Shown: piece after piece, positions 1 through 5,475 of the stretch | Position numbering within the stretch: the first letter of the stretch is position 1 | Layout: each line of letters starts with the position of its first letter | Assembly: GCA_023436025.1 (NCBI GenBank) | Contig: JAEZKX010000230.1 | Span: forward strand, 1 to 7,341 | Origin: Pseudomonadota bacterium | Lineage (GTDB): Bacteria > Pseudomonadota > Gammaproteobacteria > Burkholderiales > Burkholderiaceae_C | DNA: 7,341 bases | Direction: 5' to 3' | The notes under the pieces: model-generated | What the model was told of the DNA's origin: nothing | Seen by the model: only the letters and a program-made list of their open reading frames with translations | Database searches by the model: none | Translations under genes and position numbers: made by a program

Positions 1-421
1 GTGCGGGCGTGGGGGCCGGGGTAGGTGCCGGCGTGGCAGCCGGCACCGGTGCAGCGGAAGCCGCCGGCGCCGCCCCGCTGCCGGAGCGCTGCGCCGCCAG
101 TTCGCAGGCCGCATTCAGGCGCTTGACCGCCTGCTGGATGGCCTTGGTGACGGCCTCCCGGAACTCGTCGATCGTGTAGCGGTCGGCGAACGAGGAGTCG
201 AGCCCGGAATTCAGCGGCGGGATGGCGTGCTGCCGGTACTCGGGGGTGCCGGGGCCGAGCGTCTCGGAGATGGCGCCGTTGACCTTCTTCTGCAGGTTGT
301 CCAGCCGGATGTCCCAGCGGTCCTCCAGGCTGGTGACGTCGAAGGCCTTGAGCTCCTTCAGGACACGGGCGACCCGCTCCTGCGCGGGAGCGGCGGCGGA
401 GGACTTGCCGGGTGACGACAT
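1..421 (-). CDS. Hypothetical protein, 5' part only (runs off the window)
   Basis: I do not recognise this protein. The reading frame opens with ATG at 421 and stays open to base 1, giving about 140 visible residues; the 3' end is outside the window. The product starts MSSPGKSSAAAPAQERVARV and looks soluble, with no signal peptide or membrane segment. Residues ~15-105 are charged and probably helical (LKELKAFDVTSLEDRW, LDNLQKKVNGAI, DEFREAVTKAIQQAVKRLNAA). From ~115 the sequence becomes a low-complexity Ala/Pro linker ending in APTPAPTP-type repeats, so a second domain may follow beyond the edge. The start is supported by a purine-rich AGAGAAAG a few bases upstream. It follows the glycerate kinase gene on the same strand after 83 bp, so co-transcription is possible but not shown. 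Nothing links it to purine metabolism. The frame is likely real because codon third positions are GC-rich and the start has a plausible ribosome site. Confidence 0.75.
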   Translation of the reverse strand, partial: MSSPGKSSAAAPAQERVARVLKELKAFDVTSLEDRWDIRLDNLQKKVNGAISETLGPGTPEYRQHAIPPLNSGLDSSFADRYTIDEFREAVTKAIQQAVKRLNAACELAAQRSGSGAAPAASAAPVPAATPAPTPAPTPA

Positions 422-490
422 GCAGCTTTCTCTGGGGAAGGCGCCACTGTACCTCCTGCAGGGCGGCCGCGGCGCACCCACCATCCGCAA

Positions 491-503
491 GGACGATCCG
501 TCC
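491..503 (-). terminator. Small hairpin just after the glycerate kinase stop
   Basis: GGACG-ATC-CGTCC forms a perfect 5-bp stem with a 3-base loop. On the minus strand it begins 1 base after the glycerate kinase stop (505-507) and is followed only by TTGC, with no T-run. It could be a weak terminator or an mRNA 3' end stabiliser. The evidence is the inverted repeat and its position only. The remainder of the 83-bp gap holds a NotI-type GCGGCCGC palindrome (463-470) and an isolated AGGAGG (452-457). Confidence 0.25.
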
Positions 504-504
504 G

Positions 505-1824
505 TCAGAGCACCAGCAGCGCGCGGAAGTCGTTGACGTTCGTATGCGTCGGACCGGTCACCACCAGGTCGTCCAGCGCATCGAAGAAGCCGTAGGCGTC
601 GTTGCGCTCCAGGTGCTGGTCGACCTTGCGGCCCAGCGCCTGCGCCCGCGACAGCGTGTCCGGGGCCACGAAGGCGCCGGCGTTGTCCTCGATGCCGTCG
701 ATGCCGTCGGTGTCGGCGGCGAGCGCCCACACACCGGGCTGGCCTTGCAGCGCCTGGGCCAGTCCCAGGCAGAACTCGCCGGCGCGGCCGCCACGTCCGC
801 GCGGCATGCCGGCCGGCTGCTTGCGCACCGTCACCGTGGTTTCGCCGCCGGACAGGATGACGCAGGGCCGCTCGAAGGGCGCGCCGCGGCGGGCCACCGC
901 GCGCGCCAGCGCGGCCTGCACCTTGCCGACCTCGCGCGCCTCGCCCTCCATCTCGTCGCTGAGGATGTGCGCCTGGAGCCCCGCCGCGCGCGCCACGTCG
1001 GCCGCCGCTTCCAGCGACTGTTGCGGCGTGGCGATCAGGTGCACCCGGTGGCCGTCGAACACGGGATCGCCCGGCTTGGGCGTCTCCAGCGTGCCGTCCT
1101 CCAGCTGGCGCAGCACCGCCGGCGGCAGGGCGATGCCGTGGCGCCGCAGGATGGCCAGGGCGTCGGCGCAGGTGCTGGCATCGGGCACGGTGGGCCCGCT
1201 GGCGATGACCGAAGGGTCGTCGCCCGGCACGTCGCTGATGGTCAGCGTCACCACCTGCGCGGGCGCGCAGGCCGCCGCCAGCCGGCCGCCCTTGATGCGC
1301 GACAGGTGCTTGCGCACGCAGTTCATCTCGCCGATGCCGGCGCCCGACTCCAGCAGCGCCCGGTTGACGGCCTGCTTGTCCTGCAGCGACAGGCCCTCGG
1401 CCGGCAGCGTCAGCAGCGCCGAGCCGCCGCCCGAGATGAGGCACAGCACCAGGTCGTCGGCGGTCAGCCCGCCGGCCAGCGCGAGGATGCGTTGGGCTGC
1501 CTCCAGGCCGGCGGCATCGGGAACGGGGTGCGCCGCCTCCACCACCTCGATGCGGCGCGGCAGCCCGGGCGGGCGCGGCGGCGTGTGGTGGTAGCGGGTG
1601 ACGACCAGGCCCTCCAGGGGAGCGTCGGCGGGCCACAGCGCTTCGACCGCCTGCGCCATGGCCCCGCCGGCCTTGCCCGCGCCCAGGACCACGGTGCGGC
1701 CGCGCGGCGGCGGCGGCAGGAAAGCGGCCGTGTTGTGCAGCGGCAATGCGCGCCGCACGGCGGCCTGGTAGAGGTATTCGAGGAAGGCGCGTGGATGGGT
1801 GCGCGGATCGGGTGGTGTACGCAT
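505..1824 (-). CDS. gckA: Glycerate 2-kinase, GckA/TtuD (MOFRL) family
   Basis: This cytoplasmic enzyme is expected to phosphorylate D-glycerate with ATP to 2-phosphoglycerate, feeding glyoxylate-derived carbon into central metabolism. Homologues in tartrate clusters were once called hydroxypyruvate reductase (TtuD). The product is 439 residues, normal for the family. Family landmarks run in order: VVLGAGKAGGAM (45-56), VTRYHHTPP (75-83), CLISGGGSALL (128-138), MNCVRKHLSRIKGGRLA (167-183), ISDVPGDDPSVIASGPTVPD (196-215), ILSGGETTVTV (323-333), GRGGRAGEF (343-351), AADTDGIDG (369-377) and GPTHTNVNDFRALL (424-437). The ATG at 1824 is chosen because family homology begins there and it lies 4 bp after the lipoprotein A stop; no good Shine-Dalgarno is visible, so coupling to lipoprotein A translation is likely. 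The frame stays open upstream to 2220, but that extension overlaps lipoprotein A and has no family features. In GGRAGEF an Ala sits where relatives usually have Asn. In this locus the substrate probably comes from purine-derived glyoxylate, which is an inference. Confidence 0.93.
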   Translation of the reverse strand: MRTPPDPRTHPRAFLEYLYQAAVRRALPLHNTAAFLPPPPRGRTVVLGAGKAGGAMAQAVEALWPADAPLEGLVVTRYHHTPPRPPGLPRRIEVVEAAHPVPDAAGLEAAQRILALAGGLTADDLVLCLISGGGSALLTLPAEGLSLQDKQAVNRALLESGAGIGEMNCVRKHLSRIKGGRLAAACAPAQVVTLTISDVPGDDPSVIASGPTVPDASTCADALAILRRHGIALPPAVLRQLEDGTLETPKPGDPVFDGHRVHLIATPQQSLEAAADVARAAGLQAHILSDEMEGEAREVGKVQAALARAVARRGAPFERPCVILSGGETTVTVRKQPAGMPRGRGGRAGEFCLGLAQALQGQPGVWALAADTDGIDGIEDNAGAFVAPDTLSRAQALGRKVDQHLERNDAYGFFDALDDLVVTGPTHTNVNDFRALLVL

Positions 1825-1828
1825 CCCG

Positions 1829-2884
1829 TCATTGTCTGCGGCCGATGGCGAAGTAGCCGGGAAGCTGCGCGCTGTCGCGCGCCGCCGCCACCAGGCCCAG
1901 GGCATTGGACCGGATCGCGAACAGGCCGCCGGCGCCGACGGTCGTGATGCCCAGCAGGTTGCCCAGGCTGGTGTTGCCCGTGCCCACGGATTCGGCGGTG
2001 CCGGTCCAATTGAAGGTCCGGCCGTCGGGCAGTGCCGCGATGCGGGCATAGGCCGGCAGGCTGATGGTGTCGACGCCCCAGCTGGCGTCGGTGGCGCCGC
2101 CGCGGAACTCGCCGGCGGCGAAGCTGAAACCAGCCGGCGTGCCCACCACGAAGCGGCGCGTGGTGCCGGCCGACGCGCTGGCGCGCACGAAGATGCGCTC
2201 GCCCTCGACCTGGAAGACACGGAAGCGGATGGCGCCGTCCGGCGTGACCGCGGTGAACACGGTTCCGTTGACGGTCACGGGCGCCTGGGTCACCGAGACG
2301 CAGTCGTCGATGGTGCGGATGACCACGTCGTTGCAGGTGCGCAGCAGGCCGTCGGCGGTGATCTCGCCCTGCCCGATGGTGGTGTTCTCGGGCCCCGCGC
2401 TGTCGACGGTGCGGCCCAGCATGTTGTAGACCCCGGCCGCGCCGGCGACGCTGCTGGCCAGCGCGCGCGAGGCCAGGAAGGGCACGACCACGTCACCCAG
2501 GGCCATGCTGCCCACCACGGTGTCGCCGAACTGCTGGAAGCGCAGGGTATTGGCACCGCCCGGCCCCGCGCTGTTGGACGGACTGACCAGGAATTCGCCG
2601 TCCGTGCCGGCGCTGAAGCTGCCGCCGCGGTCGACGTCGCCGCCGGCCACCCGCCAGGTGCGGCGGTCGAAATCCAGCGTCAGCGTGTATTCCTCGGCGT
2701 CGGCGGCGGCCATCAGGTACTGGCCGCTGCGCCGGTCGCCCGGCGCGCCGACATCGCCGCCGTCGTCGCCACCCCCGACGGTCTCGCCGGGGCTGCCGCC
2801 GCCACCGCTGCATGCCGCCAGGGCCGCACACAGCGCGGCCGCCAGGAACCACCGGCCAGGCCGGCCCTTGAACGTCGACTGCAT
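1829..2884 (-). CDS. Uncharacterised lipoprotein A (paralogue of B and C)
   Basis: This is an exported lipoprotein of unknown function, 351 residues. The N-terminus has basic residues (K6, R8, R11), a hydrophobic stretch and a lipobox LAAC with lipidation Cys at 25, then a Gly/Ser-rich linker (SGGGGSPGETVGGG). The mature part is predicted to be beta-rich. It shares blocks with B and C: EYTLTLDFD, GSFSAG, TLRFQQFGDTVVG, PFLASRALA, VYNMLGR, QGEITADG, ERIFVRAS, RFVVGTPAG, DASWGVDT and the terminal YFAIGRRQ. Two Cys spaced C-x10-C match the paralogues and could form a periplasmic disulfide. The start ATG at 2884 has a strong GGAGG at 2890-2894. The stop lies 4 bp before the glycerate kinase ATG. 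It is the most diverged of the three, so it probably split off before the B/C duplication. Whether it faces the periplasm or the cell surface cannot be told from sequence; Ser after the Cys would allow outer-membrane sorting. Confidence 0.88.
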   Translation of the reverse strand: MQSTFKGRPGRWFLAAALCAALAACSGGGGSPGETVGGGDDGGDVGAPGDRRSGQYLMAAADAEEYTLTLDFDRRTWRVAGGDVDRGGSFSAGTDGEFLVSPSNSAGPGGANTLRFQQFGDTVVGSMALGDVVVPFLASRALASSVAGAAGVYNMLGRTVDSAGPENTTIGQGEITADGLLRTCNDVVIRTIDDCVSVTQAPVTVNGTVFTAVTPDGAIRFRVFQVEGERIFVRASASAGTTRRFVVGTPAGFSFAAGEFRGGATDASWGVDTISLPAYARIAALPDGRTFNWTGTAESVGTGNTSLGNLLGITTVGAGGLFAIRSNALGLVAAARDSAQLPGYFAIGRRQ

Positions 2885-2889
2885 GCTTG

Positions 2890-2894
2890 CCTCC
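2890..2894 (-). promoter_or_regulatory. Ribosome binding site of lipoprotein A
   Basis: GGAGG lies 5 bases before the ATG at 2884 and fixes the start. Further upstream the 93-bp gap has a weak resemblance to the leaders of B and C (TACAA, then TCTC, then ATC, then a purine-rich ribosome site). Confidence 0.7.
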
Positions 2895-2948
2895 GCTGAT
2901 CGAGACCCGCTTTGTACCGCAAAGCCCCGTCGCGGCCCATGGCGCCAC

Positions 2949-2971
2949 GGCCGCCCGGCCGCCCGGCGGCC
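2949..2971 (-). terminator. GC-only hairpin with tandem 8-bp repeat after lipoprotein B
   Basis: GGCCGC (2957-2962) and GCGGCC (2966-2971) form a perfect 6-bp stem with a CCG loop, 6 bases past the lipoprotein B stop. GGCCGCCC occurs twice in tandem (2949-2956 and 2957-2964), so alternative pairings exist. There is no T-run, so intrinsic termination is doubtful. It may partly attenuate transcription or protect the 3' end of the upstream message. Confidence 0.3.
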
Positions 2972-2977
2972 CCGGCC

Positions 2978-4063
2978 CTACTGCCTGCGGCCGATCGCGA
3001 AATAGCCCAGCATCTCCTGGCTGTTGCGCGCCGCGGAGACGATGCCGAGCTCGCGCGAGCGTACGGCGAAGAAGCTGCCGGAATCTATCGTGCCGATGCC
3101 CAGCAGGTTGCCGCGGCTGTCGGTGTCGCCACCGAGGGGACGCGGGCTGCCGCTGATTTCCACCGCGTCGCCGTTGGGCAGGACCGCCTTGCGGGCGAAG
3201 CTGCCGATGCTGACGGTGTCGGTGCCCCAGCTCGCATCGGTCGCGCCGCCGCGGAAGGCAGCGGACGCATAGGCGGTGCCCGCCGGAACGCCCACCATGA
3301 AGCGGCTGCGGATGTTGTTGCCGGCGCGGCTCGCCCGCACGAAGATGCGCTCCTCGCCGATGTGGATCACGCGAAAGGGCACCTTTCCACCGCTCGCGTG
3401 GCCGATGAACAGCGACCCCTCCACCGTCAGCGGCGCACGCACCAGCCCCTCGGCCGGACAGGAGGCGACCGTGTGGATGACGTTGTGCTCGCACAGCAGA
3501 AGCTCGCCGCTGGCCGTGACCTCGCCCTGCTGGATGGTCGTGTTCAGGCGGCCGTCGTCGAAGATCTCGCGGCCGAGGATGTTGTAGACGCCGGCAGCCG
3601 CGGCGACGCTGGTGGCCAGGGCGCGCGAGGCCAGGAAGGGCTGCACGCCCGACTTCAGTTCGGCCGTGCCCAGCACGGTGTCGCTGAACTGCGTGAAGCG
3701 CAGCGTGGTGGTGCCCGCGGCGCCGACGCTGTTGGATGGCGTGACATGGAATTCGCCGTGGCTGCCGGCGCCGAAGCTGCCGGCGCGCTCGAAGTCGGTG
3801 CCGGCGATGCGCCAGGTGGCCGCGTCGAAATCCAGCTTCAGCGTGTACTCGCGGCCGTCGGCCGCCAGCATGGTGTAGTCGCCGCTGCGGGCATCCGGCG
3901 GTGGCGGCGCCACCACCACCTCGCCTCCGGCCAGGCCGCCGCCAACCGCAGCCGCGTCCTCGCCGTCTCCCCCGCCGCCGCCTCCGCAGCCCGTAAGGAC
4001 CGCGCCCAGGACCGCCGCCATCCACCACCGGCCGAGCCGGCTACCGAACTTGTTCCACTGCAT
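2978..4063 (-). CDS. Uncharacterised lipoprotein B (close paralogue of C)
   Basis: This is an exported lipoprotein of unknown function, 361 residues. A signal peptide with basic residues and a hydrophobic core (WWMAAVLGAVLTGC) ends in lipobox LTGC with lipidated Cys26. A flexible Gly run (27-32), an acidic stretch and a Gly/Pro linker (to ~58, including APPPPDA) follow. The folded part starts near SGDYTMLAADGREYTL. A Cys pair at 191 and 202 (C-x10-C) is kept in all three paralogues and suggests a disulfide. Later shared blocks are ERIFVRAS, RFMVGVPAG, GGATDASWGTDT, RGNLLGIGT and terminal YFAIGRRQ. The ATG at 4063 has a strong GAGGAGG at 4068-4074. Residues 1 to ~130 are about 95% identical to C, the rest clearly less (roughly 55%). 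Upstream lies the decayed puuD tail and downstream, after 93 bp, lipoprotein A. No catalytic motif was seen. A binding or structural role is possible but speculative. Confidence 0.9.
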   Translation of the reverse strand: MQWNKFGSRLGRWWMAAVLGAVLTGCGGGGGGDGEDAAAVGGGLAGGEVVVAPPPPDARSGDYTMLAADGREYTLKLDFDAATWRIAGTDFERAGSFGAGSHGEFHVTPSNSVGAAGTTTLRFTQFSDTVLGTAELKSGVQPFLASRALATSVAAAAGVYNILGREIFDDGRLNTTIQQGEVTASGELLLCEHNVIHTVASCPAEGLVRAPLTVEGSLFIGHASGGKVPFRVIHIGEERIFVRASRAGNNIRSRFMVGVPAGTAYASAAFRGGATDASWGTDTVSIGSFARKAVLPNGDAVEISGSPRPLGGDTDSRGNLLGIGTIDSGSFFAVRSRELGIVSAARNSQEMLGYFAIGRRQ

Positions 4064-4099
4064 GAAACCTCCTCAGGATTGGAGATGTCCTTGTAGGCG
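4064..4099 (-). promoter_or_regulatory. Conserved leader and ribosome site of lipoprotein B (matches 5404-5440)
   Basis: The ~36 bases before the ATG match the leader of lipoprotein C with few changes. Both contain CGCCTACAAGGAC, then TCTCCAATCC, then GAGGAG. The spacing differs by one base, so the leader is not conserved as coding sequence. It is clearly better kept than the neighbouring puuD fossil, which suggests either function in translation or inclusion in a conversion tract. Confidence 0.55.
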
Positions 4100-4134
4100 A
4101 AGGCAGGCCCCTTGCCCAGTGCCGGGGCAATAAG

Positions 4135-4303
4135 TCACCGCGCGACTGCGCGGAACCACGCAGCAAGCAGCTGCGTTCGCCTCTCGTGGGGCCGGCGTGT
4201 TGTTCAACGGCATCGTCGTGGCCGCGACCGCCTGGCGGGAGGCGGCTCGCGCATGCCGCGCCGCCCCCGCGCGTCCAGACGCAGGTCTTCATCTGCACAG
4301 GTG
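4135..4303 (-). pseudogene. Decayed duplicate of the puuD 3' end (cytochrome c domain tail)
   Basis: This stretch corresponds to 5476-5649, the last ~58 codons of puuD. Read on the minus strand, three blocks are recognisable: VQMK at the upstream end, QAVAATTMPLNN in the middle (puuD has QAVVAKTMPMNN) and LLAAWFRAVAR followed by TGA at 4135-4137 (puuD has LLAAWFRAGAR and stop). The blocks are not all in one frame: a 1-base deletion follows VQMK and a net 2-base deletion follows the MPLNN block. The net length loss is 5 bp. The CTSCH haem-binding site is absent, and the copy starts about where that site would end, 14 bp after the lipoprotein C stop. It has no start or ribosome site and cannot make a working domain. 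It marks the junction of the tandem duplication. Together with the flanking leader it explains the whole 254-bp gap 4064-4317. Confidence 0.9.
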
Positions 4304-4317
4304 AGCGCTCTGCAGAC

Positions 4318-5403
4318 CTATTGCCGGCGGCCGATGGCAAAGAAGCCACGCATGTGCGCGCTGTCGCGGGACGCAGCGACCACCACCAGTTCCGCCGAGC
4401 GCACGCTGAAGAAGCCACCGGCCGTCGCCGTCCCGATGCTCCGCAGGTTGCCGAGGCTGTTCGAGCCATCGTGCACCGACAACGCGCCGCCCGAGAAGGT
4501 CACCGCCTGCCCGTCCGGCAGCACTGCATCGCGCCCATAGGCGTTGGTGGTCACGGTATCGGTCCCCCAGCTGGCGTCGGAGCCGCCGGAACGGAAGACC
4601 CCGGCGTGGTAGACCGGCCCCGCCGGCGTGCCGACCATGAACCGCCGCCGCGTCGTGGTGCTCGCGCTGGCACGCACGAAGATGTGCTCGCCGGCCACGT
4701 TCAGGACGCGGAAGCGCAGGGGGCCGCCCGGCGTGTGGGAGGTGAACAGCGTGCCCTCCACCGTCACCGGGCCCTGCCAAATCGCTTCCGGAGGACAGAT
4801 GTCGACGGTATAGATGACGATGTGTTCGCAGATGCGCAACTCGCCGCTGGCGGTGATCTCGCCTTGCTGGATGCTCGTGTTCTCGTTGCCGTCGTCGTAG
4901 ACCTCGCGCCCGAGCATGTTGTAGGTGCCCGCGATGGCCGCCACGCTGGTCGCCATGGAGCGCGAAGCCAGGAAGGGCCGCACGCCGGTCGGGAGGTTCG
5001 CGGTACCCACCACCGTATCGCTGAACTGCGTGAAGCGCAGCGTGGTGGTGCCCTCGGCGCCGACGCTGTTGGACGGCGTGACGTGGAACTCGCCATGGCT
5101 GCCGGCGGTGAAGCTGCCGGCGCGCTCGAAGTCGGTGCCGGCGATGCGCCAGGTGGCGGCGTCGAAATCCAGGTTCAGGGTGTACTCGCGGCCGTCGGCC
5201 GCCAGCATGGTGTAGTCGCCGCTGCGGGCATCAGGCGGTGGCGGCGCCACCACCACCTCGCCCCCGGCCAGGCCGCCGCCAACCGCGCCCGCCTCCTCAC
5301 CGTCGCCTCCGCCTCCGCCTCCGCCGCAGCCCGTAAGGACCGCGCCCAGGACCGCCGCCATCCACCACCGGCCGAGCCGGCTACCGAACGTCTTCCACTG
5401 CAT
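4318..5403 (-). CDS. Uncharacterised lipoprotein C (first of three, next to puuD)
   Basis: This is an exported lipoprotein of unknown function, 361 residues. The signal peptide WWMAAVLGAVLTGC has lipobox LTGC with Cys26, followed by seven Gly (six in B), an acidic patch and a Gly/Pro-rich linker. The folded part carries EYTLNLDFD, FHVTPSNSVG, TLRFTQFSDTVVG, VYDDGNENTSIQQGEITASG, a C-x10-C pair (CEHIVIYTVDIC), EHIFVRAS, RFMVGTPAG, DASWGTDT and terminal FFAIGRRQ. The frame is open to a TTG at 5445, but I place the start at ATG 5403: it aligns with the B start, has GAGGAG at 5409-5414, and the upstream codons are not conserved in frame in B. It begins 72 bp after puuD ends and is probably co-transcribed with it, which suggests a role alongside urate oxidation at the envelope. 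That link is by position only. Confidence 0.9.
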   Translation of the reverse strand: MQWKTFGSRLGRWWMAAVLGAVLTGCGGGGGGGDGEEAGAVGGGLAGGEVVVAPPPPDARSGDYTMLAADGREYTLNLDFDAATWRIAGTDFERAGSFTAGSHGEFHVTPSNSVGAEGTTTLRFTQFSDTVVGTANLPTGVRPFLASRSMATSVAAIAGTYNMLGREVYDDGNENTSIQQGEITASGELRICEHIVIYTVDICPPEAIWQGPVTVEGTLFTSHTPGGPLRFRVLNVAGEHIFVRASASTTTRRRFMVGTPAGPVYHAGVFRSGGSDASWGTDTVTTNAYGRDAVLPDGQAVTFSGGALSVHDGSNSLGNLRSIGTATAGGFFSVRSAELVVVAASRDSAHMRGFFAIGRRQ

Positions 5404-5440
5404 GACATCTCCTCGGGGATTGGAGACGTCCTTGTAGGCG
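5404..5440 (-). promoter_or_regulatory. Leader and ribosome site of lipoprotein C
   Basis: GAGGAG at 5409-5414 sits 5 bases before ATG 5403. The rest matches the leader of lipoprotein B. Just upstream, GGGCG-TGC-CGCCC (5446-5458) is a perfect 5-bp hairpin between puuD and this gene; it lacks a T-run and is largely lost in the duplicate. No sigma-70-like promoter was found in the 72-bp gap, which favours read-through from puuD. Confidence 0.6.
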
Positions 5441-5475
5441 AGCAAGGGCGTGCCGCCCAGCGCCGAGTGAATAAA

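Larger units (their letters stand above)
2978..4303 (-). repeat. Tandem duplication, promoter-distal copy (puuD tail + lipoprotein B)
   Basis: This block matches 4318-5649 in order: puuD 3' end, leader, lipoprotein gene. Start codons of the two lipoprotein genes are 1340 bp apart. Exact shared runs include 66 bp at 3984-4049 (matching 5324-5389) and 53 bp at 3843-3895 (matching 5180-5232). Identity drops sharply downstream of about 3680. The puuD part has decayed in this copy and is intact in the other. Confidence 0.85.

Noticed and set aside
1..50. GC-rich GGNGCC-type repeats at the window start as a possible mobile or structural element
   Set aside because: They encode the Ala/Pro-rich tail of the hypothetical protein and are explained by coding.
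358..447. Possible 29-residue leader peptide starting GTG at 447 after a strong AGGAGG
   Set aside because: The ribosome site is good but the peptide overlaps the downstream gene out of frame, with no regulatory motif and no independent support.
412..1947. Long plus-strand frame (511 codons) opposite the glycerate kinase
   Set aside because: It is antisense to a clear enzyme, its translation is low-complexity Arg/Ala/Gly/His-rich, and no ribosome site or family feature is present. It results from high GC at codon third positions.
505..2220. Extended glycerate kinase start at 2220
   Set aside because: The added 132 residues lie inside lipoprotein A in another frame and match no part of the kinase family.
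1799..2899. Plus-strand frame opposite lipoprotein A
   Set aside because: It is an antisense shadow rich in Ala/Gly/Arg/Asp/His; the minus strand has a lipobox, a ribosome site and paralogues.
2493..4028. Minus-strand frame spanning lipoproteins B and A
   Set aside because: It is out of frame with both lipoproteins and its product is Arg/Gly-rich without structure.
2912..4096. Plus-strand frame opposite lipoprotein B
   Set aside because: It is an antisense shadow of a gene with a close paralogue and a clear start.
4318..5445. Upstream TTG start for lipoprotein C
   Set aside because: The extra 14 residues would precede the signal peptide; the duplicate has a one-base shift there and the ribosome site points to 5403.
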